Positions 15,767 to 24,787 of a DNA stretch of 64,000 nucleotides are shown in pieces; the first letter of the stretch is position 1; the number at the start of each line of letters is the position of its first letter. The stretch spans positions 584,030-648,029 of the forward strand of contig JAOTYL010000002.1 of assembly GCA_029861865.1 (NCBI GenBank), read 5' to 3'. This DNA comes from Myxococcales bacterium. GTDB taxonomy: Bacteria > Myxococcota_A > Polyangia > Polyangiales > Houyiibacteriaceae. The translations under genes were made by a program, and so were the position numbers. The notes beneath the pieces were generated by a model. That model was not told the DNA's origin. It made no database searches and saw only the letters and a list, made by a program, of their open reading frames with translations.

Positions 15767-17248
15767 CTACGCGGCAAAGAAAAGATGACCGGTGTCCTTG
15801 TAGCGCCGCCACAACTTCATGTGTTGCGGCAACCACAACACGGTCACTACCACTGCGATGACCGCCGCCCGGAGGAACACGTTCGTCACCCCCGTCGCGC
15901 TCAGCAGGTGTACAGCAAACCAGCCGAGGAAAGAGGAGGCCGCAACTAGCAGGGTCATCTTCAAATCCTGCATCCGACCGTCGAGGCCAAAGCGAAGGAC
16001 ACCGATAGTCGAAGTGAGATAGCGAATGACGTCGGCGCCCGCGAAACCGATCATCGCGCCGGGGAAGCCCCCGAGGTGCCAGCCTAGAGGGATCAGAACC
16101 GCCATGGAAGCGAGCTTAGTCGCGGAGGCAAGCGCCATCCATCGGCTGTGTCCGAGTGCGAGAAGAGCTGCGCCGTTCGAGCTCTCCATCGCAACGCCAA
16201 ACCAGGGTCCAGCGACCAGGATCTGAAGCATCCAGCCCGCCTCGATGTAGCGAGGGTCATACAGGATCTCGATGATGGTGGGGCCGCCTGCGATGATCCC
16301 GGAGGTCGCCCACCCGCCCAGGATCAACATCGGCAGTCGAACGCTCCGGTACAACTCTATCCTGTCAGTCTTGCTCTGCCAAAGACGGCTGTAGAGAGGA
16401 AAGATGACCGCCATCGCGAGGTGGCTCATCGCCGCGGACGGAACGAGCGCGAGGGTCAAAGCGATGTTGTAGACCCCCAACACGGCCATGGTGACGAGCT
16501 TGCCGAAAATCATTCGATCCGCATTGCCCACCAAGAACATCAACAACGTGCTCAGGAGGATCCAGCGGCCAAAGCGATAGAGCGTGTAGGCGGCTTCCTT
16601 TTCGAAGTGAAGTCGATTGCGGCGACCTGGCAACCCGACCCAGGTCCAGACAGTGGAAACGAAAGCGGTAACGAGGCCGCCGGCAACTAGCGACCAAACC
16701 GTGGGCGACAGAATCGCCCAAGTCACCATGACGATGGTGCCCGCAAGCTGGGCACCGACCTTGAGGAGAATGAGCCGCTTCATCTGCAGCTTGCGGTTCT
16801 CGGTGTAGTAATTGGTCGAGCGAAACCCTTCGATGACGGAGCTGAAAGCAGCGATGGGAATCAAACTGGCGAGGATTGGCTCGCCATAGAAATTCGCGAC
16901 TGGCCCGGCGATGGCGAAGGCGACGAGCCACAGGAGAACGGCCCGAATGATCTCGATCGTCCACATCGTATCGGCGAACGCCGGGTCGTCGCGCTCGTTC
17001 TGGATCAGCGCGGCGTTGATCCCTAGGTCTGCAAAGAGCTGAATGCCGACGATCACCACCATGACCAGGGCCATCAGGCCAAAGAACTCCTCGAAAAGCA
17101 GTCGTGTGAGAATCAGATTGGAAATCAGGCGAATGACCTGCCGGCCGCCGAACCCCATAGCTGTCCACGCAGCGCCACTAGTCGCGCGGCCCTTGATCGC
17201 CTCGAGGTCTTCGGGTTGTTGGGGCTCTGCGGAGTGATCCTCGCTCAC
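15767..17248 (-). CDS. Oligosaccharide flippase (Wzx/RfbX family)
   Basis: Polytopic protein of 493 residues with about twelve to fourteen hydrophobic helices and an acidic N-terminal tail. The start GAAWTAMGFGGRQVIRLISN and LADLGINAALIQ-type segment (FADLGINAALIQNERDD) are typical of the polysaccharide transporter branch of the MOP superfamily. Expected to flip undecaprenyl-linked repeat units across the inner membrane for the Wzy-dependent route. GTG start at 17248 shares a base with the preceding polymerase stop (TAGTG). Converges with the Wzc-like gene 9 bp away. Confidence 0.85.
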   Translation of the reverse strand: MSEDHSAEPQQPEDLEAIKGRATSGAAWTAMGFGGRQVIRLISNLILTRLLFEEFFGLMALVMVVIVGIQLFADLGINAALIQNERDDPAFADTMWTIEIIRAVLLWLVAFAIAGPVANFYGEPILASLIPIAAFSSVIEGFRSTNYYTENRKLQMKRLILLKVGAQLAGTIVMVTWAILSPTVWSLVAGGLVTAFVSTVWTWVGLPGRRNRLHFEKEAAYTLYRFGRWILLSTLLMFLVGNADRMIFGKLVTMAVLGVYNIALTLALVPSAAMSHLAMAVIFPLYSRLWQSKTDRIELYRSVRLPMLILGGWATSGIIAGGPTIIEILYDPRYIEAGWMLQILVAGPWFGVAMESSNGAALLALGHSRWMALASATKLASMAVLIPLGWHLGGFPGAMIGFAGADVIRYLTSTIGVLRFGLDGRMQDLKMTLLVAASSFLGWFAVHLLSATGVTNVFLRAAVIAVVVTVLWLPQHMKLWRRYKDTGHLFFAA

Positions 17249-18678
17249 TATGCCGGAACCTCTCGTACGCGTTGGGCGGCCTGAATACGCTCGATTTGGT
17301 TACGCCTTCGAACTGCGTTCGCCTCTTGGAGGATGCCGATGAACGATCCGTAGAGGGCACCGCTGAGAACCATGGCGAGTTGGTTGAAATTGCCGTTCGG
17401 GATCAGGTCGAATGCAGACCATCCTAGCATGAGGGTCATCGCCGCGAGCAGCCGTCGATCGTTCTTTGTCGGAGCGGAGCCGAGGCGCCGGAACAGCACG
17501 AAGATCGGGAAAACCAAGAGACCGAACCGCCCGAGGAACCCGACCAGGCCGAAGTCGCCGAGTGCCCCGATCCACGCCCCGTCGCGAATCGACATCAGAT
17601 CCCCACTCCACGGATCGTAAAGACAGGCACGGCAGTATCTTCCCCAACCAAACCAGAGCCGTTCGGCGGCTCTTTCGAGCAGCGCGGCTTCATTTTCGAA
17701 GCGCACGGTCAGGGAGCCCACCTTATCGACCCCAAATTGCTCGAGCACAATCGCGTTGATGTCATCGATCGGGATCAAGCCCTGCGCGCGGGCCGCAGGA
17801 TACACGAAAAGCGTCGCCGCGAGCGCGGTCGCTAGCCACACCTGCCTCTTGGGCGAAGTGAAGAAGACCATTGGAAGCGCGACTATGCTGTACAGGAGCG
17901 CCGCGATGCTCCTCGACGCAAAGAGAATCAACCACAGATAACCGGCGACCCAGACCGTCGGGACGCGAAACGGCCTGTCGCCGACCTTGTATAGGGCAGC
18001 GGCAGCAATGGTTGCGAGGCTCGTGAACAGTGCGAGCGCCAGGCCGTTAACCATGAAAACCATGGGGCGGTAGCCGCCACCGCGCATGGTGTGCATAAAG
18101 GCGGCCTGGGAGAAGCCGTAGACCCAACGATGCATCTGTGGGCTCATCACCATCTCGATTATTTGGAGGACAGAGTAGACCAGCGCGGCGCTGACGAAGA
18201 CACGGAGGAGCACCCGCAGCTCCGATCCGCTTCGGAACATCGTCACGCCGACGACGAAAGGCAGAATCGAAACCAGAGTACTGCGTACGACGATGTGGAC
18301 TGCGTCGTATGGTTGATGTCCAGGAATGTAACTGGAGCCAATGCTGATGGGATCGCCATTCAATAGCACTGTGAAAACGGCCCCGCCGAGCATCAACCCA
18401 GCGCACCACTTGAACTGCCAGCTGAAAGGCGCCGTGCGGAATCGTTGCCGATGAAACACCAAGAGGGCGACGAAAATCCATAGAATGATGATGGCGGGTT
18501 TGTCGAATTTTGGAACGCCAGGCAACTTGAAAGAGACTCGCTCCGGCAAGAACAGTAGGCCCGCAAAGAAAAGGATGGCGGTGGCTTTTGCCGGCGGCCA
18601 GCGCCGCATTCCCCAGAAGCAGAAGGGAACCCAAAGGAAGAACACCAAGTAGCTGAGAATGTTGGGTTCACCCCCCAC
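17248..18678 (-). CDS. O-antigen ligase/Wzy-like polymerase membrane protein
   Basis: 476-residue polytopic protein with ten or more hydrophobic helices and one large periplasmic loop (around residues 300-350, with RAAERLWFGWGRYCRACLYD). The WFGWGRY-type motif and the helix layout fit the Wzy_C/O-antigen ligase family, which polymerises or ligates undecaprenyl-linked glycans. Given a flippase, co-polymerase and initiating transferase beside it, a Wzy polymerase role is most likely, but ligase and polymerase cannot be told apart by sequence. Overlaps the rfbD stop by 11 bp. Confidence 0.75.
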   Translation of the reverse strand: MGGEPNILSYLVFFLWVPFCFWGMRRWPPAKATAILFFAGLLFLPERVSFKLPGVPKFDKPAIIILWIFVALLVFHRQRFRTAPFSWQFKWCAGLMLGGAVFTVLLNGDPISIGSSYIPGHQPYDAVHIVVRSTLVSILPFVVGVTMFRSGSELRVLLRVFVSAALVYSVLQIIEMVMSPQMHRWVYGFSQAAFMHTMRGGGYRPMVFMVNGLALALFTSLATIAAAALYKVGDRPFRVPTVWVAGYLWLILFASRSIAALLYSIVALPMVFFTSPKRQVWLATALAATLFVYPAARAQGLIPIDDINAIVLEQFGVDKVGSLTVRFENEAALLERAAERLWFGWGRYCRACLYDPWSGDLMSIRDGAWIGALGDFGLVGFLGRFGLLVFPIFVLFRRLGSAPTKNDRRLLAAMTLMLGWSAFDLIPNGNFNQLAMVLSGALYGSFIGILQEANAVRRRNQIERIQAAQRVREVPA

Positions 18679-19531
18679 GGATTCGTCTCTCTCCCTCGAG
18701 CAACTCGAGCATGCGCGTCACGCGATGCATCCAATCGGAGGTGGGCCCGAGCACCTGCTCTGTTTCGGTTAGATCCAACACGCTGTACGCGGGTCTCGGG
18801 GCCGGGCGCGGGAACTCTTCGCTCTTGCACGCATCAATCGCGCAATCAGGGTTTACGACATCTCGAACGAGCGATGCGAGGTCGAACCAGGTGCACTCAC
18901 CGCCATCACACACGTGATAGGTGCCAACGCAATCCTTCTGGATCAAGCCGAGCGTCGCTTCCGCGATGTGATCACACGATGAGGGTCGGCCACGCTGATC
19001 GTCGACGACCCGCAGGTGCGAGCGCGTCCTGACGAGATTGCGCATCGTGAGGACGAAGTTCTTGCCCCACGGAGCATAGAGCCAACTGCTTCGGATTAGC
19101 AGATGCTCGAGGCCAGACTGTTCCAGCAACTCCTCGCCCTTGGCCTTACTACGACCATAGGCGTTGATCGGCGCACGCGAGTGGTCTACTCGATACGGAG
19201 AGCTCTGTTTCCCGTCAAAGACGTAGTCGGTGCTGTAGTGGACGAGCTTGGCGCCCACCCTGAGGCAGCGGTCCGCGATCCGACGCACAGCTAGGCCGTT
19301 GACGGCGTTCGCATCCTCGGGATGCGATTCGGCGCCGTCGACGTCGGTCCAAGCGGCGCAGTTGATGACCCACTTCGTCCCCGGAACTAGTAGTCGTTCG
19401 ATCGCATCTTTCTTGGTGACATCGAGCTCGGCACGAGACGCCCCGAGGTGGTCGATGCCCCGGGTCTCGAGCAATCTCGTCCAGCTTCGCCCCAACATGC
19501 CAGACGCGCCGGTGACCAGGAATTCAGGCAT
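18668..19531 (-). CDS. rfbD: dTDP-4-dehydrorhamnose reductase
   Basis: Last step of dTDP-L-rhamnose synthesis: NAD(P)H reduction of dTDP-4-keto-L-rhamnose. 287 residues, usual length. Rossmann motif FLVTGASGMLGRSW at the N-terminus, INCAAWTDVDGAESHPEDA, catalytic STDYVFDG and YGRSKAKGE (YxxxK) are all standard RmlD features. ATG 19531 gives the family start MPEFLVTG; the upstream extension reads through rfbC. It overlaps rfbC by 8 bp in an rfbBACD run. Confidence 0.94.
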   Translation of the reverse strand: MPEFLVTGASGMLGRSWTRLLETRGIDHLGASRAELDVTKKDAIERLLVPGTKWVINCAAWTDVDGAESHPEDANAVNGLAVRRIADRCLRVGAKLVHYSTDYVFDGKQSSPYRVDHSRAPINAYGRSKAKGEELLEQSGLEHLLIRSSWLYAPWGKNFVLTMRNLVRTRSHLRVVDDQRGRPSSCDHIAEATLGLIQKDCVGTYHVCDGGECTWFDLASLVRDVVNPDCAIDACKSEEFPRPAPRPAYSVLDLTETEQVLGPTSDWMHRVTRMLELLEGERRIRGG

Positions 19532-20078
19532 AGCGGGGAAGGCGATCGGGAGGGATGTCTCGAAGCTTGGGGTAAGCCCGATCCTTGTCCGATAACAGCG
19601 GAGCATCGATCGGCCATTCAATTCCTATTCCGTCGTCGTTCCATGCGATGCCCAGCTCGTTGTCGGCCGAATAAAAGTCCGTGCACTTGTACGAAAAAAG
19701 GGCTCTTTCGCTCGTGACGCAGAAACCATGTGCAAAGCCGGGCGGAATGTACAGCTGTCGCTTGTTCTCGGAAGACAGCGTCACCCCAAACCACTGACCA
19801 AACGTGGGCGAGCCGATACGAACGTCCACGGCGACATCGAAAACCTCGCCCTCGATCACCGAGCACAGCTTGCCTTGATCCCCGGGGTGCTGAAGATGGA
19901 GGCCCCGAAGAATGCCGTGACGCGACGAAGAAAGATTGTCTTGAACGAATTCCAGGCCCATACCGGCCGCCGCATAGCGGTCGCGCGAGTAAGTCTCCAG
20001 AAAGAAACCGCGAGCATCGCCGTGCACTACCGGGTCGATGACGAGGAGCTCCGGAATCTTCGCAGCCTCGACCTTCAT
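19524..20078 (-). CDS. rfbC: dTDP-4-dehydrorhamnose 3,5-epimerase
   Basis: 184-residue cupin enzyme converting dTDP-4-keto-6-deoxyglucose to the L-rhamno form. Recognised from DARGFFLETYSRDRYAAAG, VQDNLSSSRHGILRGLHLQ (with the catalytic His), GKLCSVIEGEVFDVAVDVR and YIPPGFAHGFCV. The ATG at 20078 makes a TGATG junction with the rfbA stop and is preferred over the TTG one codon upstream. Confidence 0.95.
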   Translation of the reverse strand: MKVEAAKIPELLVIDPVVHGDARGFFLETYSRDRYAAAGMGLEFVQDNLSSSRHGILRGLHLQHPGDQGKLCSVIEGEVFDVAVDVRIGSPTFGQWFGVTLSSENKRQLYIPPGFAHGFCVTSERALFSYKCTDFYSADNELGIAWNDDGIGIEWPIDAPLLSDKDRAYPKLRDIPPDRLPRYA

Positions 20079-20959
20079 CAAACCTCCAGGCCGTCGGCCA
20101 GATCCTGCAGATACTTGCCGTATGTGGTCTTTTCGAGGGGTTTCGCCAGGCGCGCCAGCTGCTCAGCGGTGATCCAACCCTTACGAAACGAGATCTCCTC
20201 CGGACAGGAAGCGCGCAAGCCCTGGCGATCTTGGATCGTTTGCACGAAGTTTGCCGCTTGAAGAAGCGCCTCGGGAGTCCCGGTATCGAGCCACGCGACG
20301 CCGCGACCCAACTTGGTCAGCCGCAGCTTCCCTTCCGCGAGATACCGACGATTGAGGTCGGTGATCTCGAGCTCCCCCCTGGCAGATGGCTCGAGCGCCT
20401 TGGCATGGGCAACGACTTCCTCGTCGTAGAAGTAGAGACCAGCGACCGCATACTTGGACTTCGGAACGGCGGGTTTCTCTTCGAGCCCGATGACGACTCC
20501 ATGTTCGTCGAACTCCGCGACACCATATGCGCTCGGATTGCTGACATGGTACCCAAACACGGTCGCCCCCTCGTTGCGCTGTGCGCTCTCTATCAGGAGC
20601 CCTTGAAGCCCGTGACCGTAGAAGACGTTGTCACCCAGGACGAGGGCGCAGGCGTCCCCGTCGATGAAGCTCTCGCCAATCAGGAACGCTTGCGCCAAGC
20701 CATCGGGGCTCGGTTGGACTGCGTACTCCAAGCGCAGGCCCCAACTTTGCCCGTCGCCCAGCAACGCCTGAAAGAGGGCTTGCTCGTGCGGTGTCGTGAT
20801 GACGAGGATCTCCCGAATGCCAGCCAGCATGAGCGTTGACAGCGGGTAGTAGATCATCGGTTTGTCGTAGATCGGCATCAGCTGCTTGCTCACCCCCTTC
20901 GTAAGAGGATGGAGGCGCGTGCCCGTACCGCCCGCCAGGATGATGCCCTTGTTGATCAT
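20078..20959 (-). CDS. rfbA: Glucose-1-phosphate thymidylyltransferase
   Basis: 293 residues; makes dTDP-glucose from dTTP and glucose-1-phosphate, the first step of the rhamnose pathway. The nucleotidyltransferase signature [16 protein letters not shown] is at the start, followed by [32 protein letters not shown] and [16 protein letters not shown]. All catalytic positions look intact. Starts 9 bp after the rfbB stop. Confidence 0.96.
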   Translation of the reverse strand: MINKGIILAGGTGTRLHPLTKGVSKQLMPIYDKPMIYYPLSTLMLAGIREILVITTPHEQALFQALLGDGQSWGLRLEYAVQPSPDGLAQAFLIGESFIDGDACALVLGDNVFYGHGLQGLLIESAQRNEGATVFGYHVSNPSAYGVAEFDEHGVVIGLEEKPAVPKSKYAVAGLYFYDEEVVAHAKALEPSARGELEITDLNRRYLAEGKLRLTKLGRGVAWLDTGTPEALLQAANFVQTIQDRQGLRASCPEEISFRKGWITAEQLARLAKPLEKTTYGKYLQDLADGLEV

Positions 20960-20968
20960 GCTTATCCC

Positions 20969-22021
20969 CTATGTGGTGCGGTCGCCGTAGTTTAGGTCAA
21001 TCCACTTTCGATATTCGCCGGACCGCACGTCACGTACCCAGTCTTCGTTCGAAAGATACCACTTCACGGTCTTGCGGATGCCGGTATCGAAGGTTTCTTT
21101 GGGCTCCCAGCCGCACTCCTGGCGAATCCTCGTCGCATCGATGGCGTAGCGGAGATCGTGGCCAGGTCTATCGGTGACGAGCTCCTTGAGCCGAAGAAGC
21201 TCGCCGACATCACTACCTGTCTCATCGGCGACCACCTCGCACAGGGTGTCGACGACGTCGATGTTTCGTTTCTCGCTGTCGCCGCCGATGTTGTAGGTGC
21301 GTCCAATCTCGCCTCTCTCGATCACGGACCAGATCGCTTCACAGTGATCCTCGACATAGAGCCAGTCTCTGACATTCAGCCCCTTACCATAGATTGGAAG
21401 CGACTTGCGCTCGAGGGCGTTCAAGATCATCAAGGGGATCAACTTTTCGGGGAACTGCATCGGGCCATAGTTGTTCGAGCAGTTGGTGATCTTGACGGGG
21501 AGCCCGTAAGTTCGGTGATACGCGCGTACGATGTGGTCGCTCGCTGCCTTGGAGGCGGAATAAGGGCTCGACGGATCGTAAGCGGTGGTCTCATGGAACT
21601 TGCCCGTCTCGCCAAGCGATCCGTACACCTCATCGGTGCTCACATGGTGAAAGAGCGCGCCGGCATCGGCTGGCCAACGCTTTCGACACGCCTCGAGCAA
21701 GTTGAACGTGCCTTCGATGTTGGTGTGGATGAACTCACGGGGCCCGAGGATGCTTCGATCCACGTGGCTCTCGGCGGCGAAGTGGACCACCAGCTCTGGC
21801 TCGACCTCGTCGAAAACCGCATCGACCGCCTCCATGTCGGTGATGTCCACCCGGCGCAGCATGTAGTTCGGTAGCTGCTCAACCGCCTGGAGGCTTCCCA
21901 GATTCGCCGCATAGGTCAGCTTGTCGACGTTGACGAACTGATGCTCGGGGAGTCTGGGCACCAGAAGATTCAAGAAGTTGGCGCCGATGAACCCGGCACC
22001 TCCGGTGACCATAACCTTCAT
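20969..22021 (-). CDS. rfbB: dTDP-glucose 4,6-dehydratase
   Basis: 350-residue extended SDR enzyme; forms dTDP-4-keto-6-deoxyglucose. N-terminal MKVMVTGGAGFIGANFLN binds NAD. HFAAESHVDRSI, STDEVYGSLG and YSASKAASDHIVRAYHRTYG (YxxxK) are diagnostic. The frame stays open 126 codons further upstream, but that stretch is arginine-rich shadow sequence; ATG 22021 gives the family start. It heads the rfbBACD-wzy-wzx run, 92 bp from the stop of the SDR gene behind it. Confidence 0.95.
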   Translation of the reverse strand: MKVMVTGGAGFIGANFLNLLVPRLPEHQFVNVDKLTYAANLGSLQAVEQLPNYMLRRVDITDMEAVDAVFDEVEPELVVHFAAESHVDRSILGPREFIHTNIEGTFNLLEACRKRWPADAGALFHHVSTDEVYGSLGETGKFHETTAYDPSSPYSASKAASDHIVRAYHRTYGLPVKITNCSNNYGPMQFPEKLIPLMILNALERKSLPIYGKGLNVRDWLYVEDHCEAIWSVIERGEIGRTYNIGGDSEKRNIDVVDTLCEVVADETGSDVGELLRLKELVTDRPGHDLRYAIDATRIRQECGWEPKETFDTGIRKTVKWYLSNEDWVRDVRSGEYRKWIDLNYGDRTT

Positions 22022-22113
22022 TCTCGTTCCCAGTGAAGCGGGCCTCAGCATAGCGGGAAGGCCACTCACATGCACATTAGGTGCGCTCGGAAAGCCCTCG
22101 CACCGAACGAAGC

Positions 22114-22911
22114 CTAGCGATACATGTGCTCGGTTTCTTTGCTCACCATTCGAATCGCCGCACGACGCGGCAGAATGCGTCCGAGAAGGGTGGCGCCGAA
22201 GCGATTGCGCTGCCCGGAGACACCAGTCGGCTTCTGCCCGAGGTCTCGCAGCGCTTGCTCGGTCACTTCGTCCGGCTGCATGGGACGAGCAAGCCAGCTC
22301 GATGGAGTGCGGTCGGTCGATTGCTCGAAGCTCGGAGTGAGGGTTGCCCCTGCGACACAGGCAAGGACATCGACTCCTTGTTCGTGAAGCTCGTACCAAA
22401 GGCCTTCGGCGAGGATCGTGTCGTACGCCTTCGTCGCGGCGTAATTGGCGACCATCGCCGTGCCCTGATACCCGCTCATCGACGACATCAAAATCAGCCC
22501 TCCTCGGCCCCGCGCCGCGAGTCGTCGGCCGAAATAGTGAGACACAATGAGCGGACCGCGGACGTTGACGTTGATGACATCGAAGTGGTCCTCGAGCTTG
22601 ACGTCAAGAAACCTTCCGATCGGTGAATACGCCGCGTTGTAGATCGCGAGACCAACGTCGAGGTCCGCAGTGGCGTTCTTCAGCCCTCCGATCAGATCCG
22701 GTGCGCCAAGATCGATAGAGTGTGCCTTGACCTCGACCCCATGATTCGAGCGAAGCTCCGCAGCGAGCTCCTCGAGGCGCCCCGCACGGCGCGCCAACAG
22801 CACAAGATTCAACCCGTGGCCCGCTAAGCGACGGGAGAACGACGCCCCGATACCTTCGGAGGCTCCCGCAACGACCGCCCAAGGCCCATAACGCTCTCGA
22901 AAGGAAGTCAT
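22114..22911 (-). CDS. Short-chain dehydrogenase/reductase, classical type
   Basis: 265-residue NAD(P)-dependent oxidoreductase. Cofactor motif GASEGIGASF near 16-25, ARRAGRLEELA suggesting NADP, YNAAYSP in place of NNAG, catalytic MSSMSG serine near 143 and YAATK (Tyr157, Lys161). The sequence resembles the branch annotated as steroid or fatty acyl ketone reductases. It starts 2 bp after the EXPERA protein, so the two are almost certainly co-expressed. Substrate unknown; a lipid or sterol-like ketone is a guess from context. Confidence 0.85.
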   Translation of the reverse strand: MTSFRERYGPWAVVAGASEGIGASFSRRLAGHGLNLVLLARRAGRLEELAAELRSNHGVEVKAHSIDLGAPDLIGGLKNATADLDVGLAIYNAAYSPIGRFLDVKLEDHFDVINVNVRGPLIVSHYFGRRLAARGRGGLILMSSMSGYQGTAMVANYAATKAYDTILAEGLWYELHEQGVDVLACVAGATLTPSFEQSTDRTPSSWLARPMQPDEVTEQALRDLGQKPTGVSGQRNRFGATLLGRILPRRAAIRMVSKETEHMYR

Positions 22912-22913
22912 GA

Positions 22914-23426
22914 TCAGTCGTTCACGGTGAAGGGTGTCTCAGTGTTGTACATCCGCTTGATGACATAGACCGGAAACAGGAACCAGGGCGCATTCAGCGC
23001 GAGCACGAGCAGCGGGGCGGGAGTCGCGTGCGGTCCCATGAATTCCTCGCCCAAAATGATCGTCACGTTCGTCATCATCACCGATGCCCAGATGATACTC
23101 GGGATGCGGATCCAGTCTTTGCCCTTGGTCCACGCGTAGATCGCGAAGACATAGAACGGACCAAAGAACAAGGAGTCGATCCAGATCGTCATTCGCCACC
23201 AGGCCGGCCTGGCGATGAGAACCGGATCGAAGTTGTTTCCGTACCAATGAATCAGATCGACCGCCGCGGCGGGCGGCCAGAGCGGATACTCCCAGTCGCC
23301 GCTGATGTCGGGCAAGACGATCTGCTCGACGTCGACGACGTATGTAATGAAAAGGATATTGATCCAGAAGAAGACGAGAACAGCGATGTCGCCTTTTCGG
23401 CGAGACAACGGAATGATGCGGCTCAT
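22914..23426 (-). CDS. EXPERA-domain (TMEM97/EBP-like) membrane protein
   Basis: 170 residues with four predicted membrane helices. The succession IDSLFFGPFYVFAIYAWTKG, WIRIPSIIWASVMMTNVTI, ILGEEFMG and APWFLFPVYVIKRM matches the pattern of the eukaryotic TMEM97/EXPERA family, which binds or isomerises sterols, with acidic residues in the membrane (Asp, Glu-Glu). Bacterial members are rarely discussed and their role is not established. Middle gene of ABHD18-like, EXPERA, SDR. I base the family call on motif pattern, not on a search. Confidence 0.6.
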   Translation of the reverse strand: MSRIIPLSRRKGDIAVLVFFWINILFITYVVDVEQIVLPDISGDWEYPLWPPAAAVDLIHWYGNNFDPVLIARPAWWRMTIWIDSLFFGPFYVFAIYAWTKGKDWIRIPSIIWASVMMTNVTIILGEEFMGPHATPAPLLVLALNAPWFLFPVYVIKRMYNTETPFTVND

Positions 23427-23487
23427 GGAAACCCTCTTTCGCCCAAGCTCGGGGCGAGGGTACTCGCGGGGATGAAAAAATCTATCC

Positions 23488-24741
23488 CTATTCGGGCTTG
23501 GTCAATTTATTCTGCGGGAGAAACCCGAGGCCCACCATGAAGCGCGCCATTTCGATGAGATATGCGCCGCGGTCCATGTGAATGATGTGACTCCCGGGGA
23601 ACCAATGGATTCGGCAACGATTCCAGTGGTCCCACAGGACGCGTGAGTGTTTCGGTGGCGCCAACCGGTCTCCTACGCCCGAGACGATCATCAACTTGTC
23701 TGGTGAAAGCACCGGCGCATAGGTAAGCGGGCAACTGACAGCGACCAGTCGCCGCGCATCGGAAAGATCCAGACGCATCGTCGCGAGCGCGGCCCGCAGC
23801 AACCATCCGATCGGCTGCCACTCGAGCACGAGGTCGGCGAAGCTCACGACGGGGACGTTAGGAATCGCAAACGACAATCGGTCCTCGACGCTGGCGAGCA
23901 TCGCACTGGTGAACCCACCAAGGCTCAAGCCCGTTACACCCACTTGCTCGACACCGCGCTCCTTTTGAAGCCAGTCGACCAGAATGCGAAAGTCGAAAAT
24001 CGACTGAGCGACTGCCTCGTTCATCCGCGACGGGCCCCCGGCGAAGTAACCGTGCCCTGAGAAGGGCGAGAAGCGAGTCTGCCGAGGACCGTGAAACGGG
24101 AGTGTGAAGAGCACGATGTCGCAACCCATTCGGTAAAACCAGGGCAGCGCAAAGAACCATTCGTTGATCAGGTACCAGTCCGCTGTGAACCCGTGAATCG
24201 CAACGATGGTCGGCCGCGGGCCATCGCGGTGACGCAACATGCGTGCGTGCGCGACCCGGTTGCGACGATGCCGAAGATACCGCCTGTGCTGCGAAGGGTT
24301 GACCGGCTCGAAAGGGCTCTCGAACGACAGCGCTTCGCAGGTTCCATCCAGAGGCTCGAACCGTGGAAGCCAGCGGCCTTTCTTGGAACGAACCGCGACA
24401 CCCGACGGGGGAGTCACGAAGAAACGTTTTGGATCGCCCGACTCCGCGATGTCCGCGTAGAAGTCGGCATCGCCTAGGGCCCTCTGTAGCTCCACGGGAT
24501 TGTAACCGACCGGAATCGCCATGCTGGAGATCATCGAGGCACTAGCGGCGCGCAACGCGCGATCGAAGGTCGCAGCAGCGCCGACCCTGACGCGGTCGGT
24601 AAAGGCCAGGTCGAAGCCCTCCGGACGTCGTGCAAAGTCTCGGTCGAGCTCCTCCCACCAGTGGCTCCCTTGAGCGAGAAGTGGCGGCGCGCGTAAGCAC
24701 GATTCGTGCGCGATCCGGGACACCACCGAGGACTCCGTCAT
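23488..24741 (-). CDS. Alpha/beta hydrolase, ABHD18-like
   Basis: 417-residue predicted hydrolase. The oxyanion segment AIHGFTADWYLINEWFFA, the LPFHGPRQ strand and nucleophile elbow TGLSLGGFTSAM (Ser273) match the ABHD18 family (PF09752), and the C-terminal FPGSHIIHMDRGAY supplies the likely catalytic His. No signal peptide. First gene of the lipid-like trio; 61 bp separate it from the EXPERA gene. Start ATG 24741 avoids an unneeded 11-residue extension. Confidence 0.78.
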   Translation of the reverse strand: MTESSVVSRIAHESCLRAPPLLAQGSHWWEELDRDFARRPEGFDLAFTDRVRVGAAATFDRALRAASASMISSMAIPVGYNPVELQRALGDADFYADIAESGDPKRFFVTPPSGVAVRSKKGRWLPRFEPLDGTCEALSFESPFEPVNPSQHRRYLRHRRNRVAHARMLRHRDGPRPTIVAIHGFTADWYLINEWFFALPWFYRMGCDIVLFTLPFHGPRQTRFSPFSGHGYFAGGPSRMNEAVAQSIFDFRILVDWLQKERGVEQVGVTGLSLGGFTSAMLASVEDRLSFAIPNVPVVSFADLVLEWQPIGWLLRAALATMRLDLSDARRLVAVSCPLTYAPVLSPDKLMIVSGVGDRLAPPKHSRVLWDHWNRCRIHWFPGSHIIHMDRGAYLIEMARFMVGLGFLPQNKLTKPE

Positions 24742-24787
24742 TCCCCGAAGCATAGCGGACCGTGCCCGAATCATCGCAATTTTAACT

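Noticed and set aside
22080..22104. GGTGCG/CGCACC inverted repeat after the SDR gene as a terminator
   Set aside because: Only six pairs, 13-base loop and no T-run; too weak to list as a feature.
22022..22399. 126-codon N-terminal extension of rfbB
   Set aside because: Arg/Ser-rich and antisense to the SDR gene region; family proteins start at the ATG at 22021.
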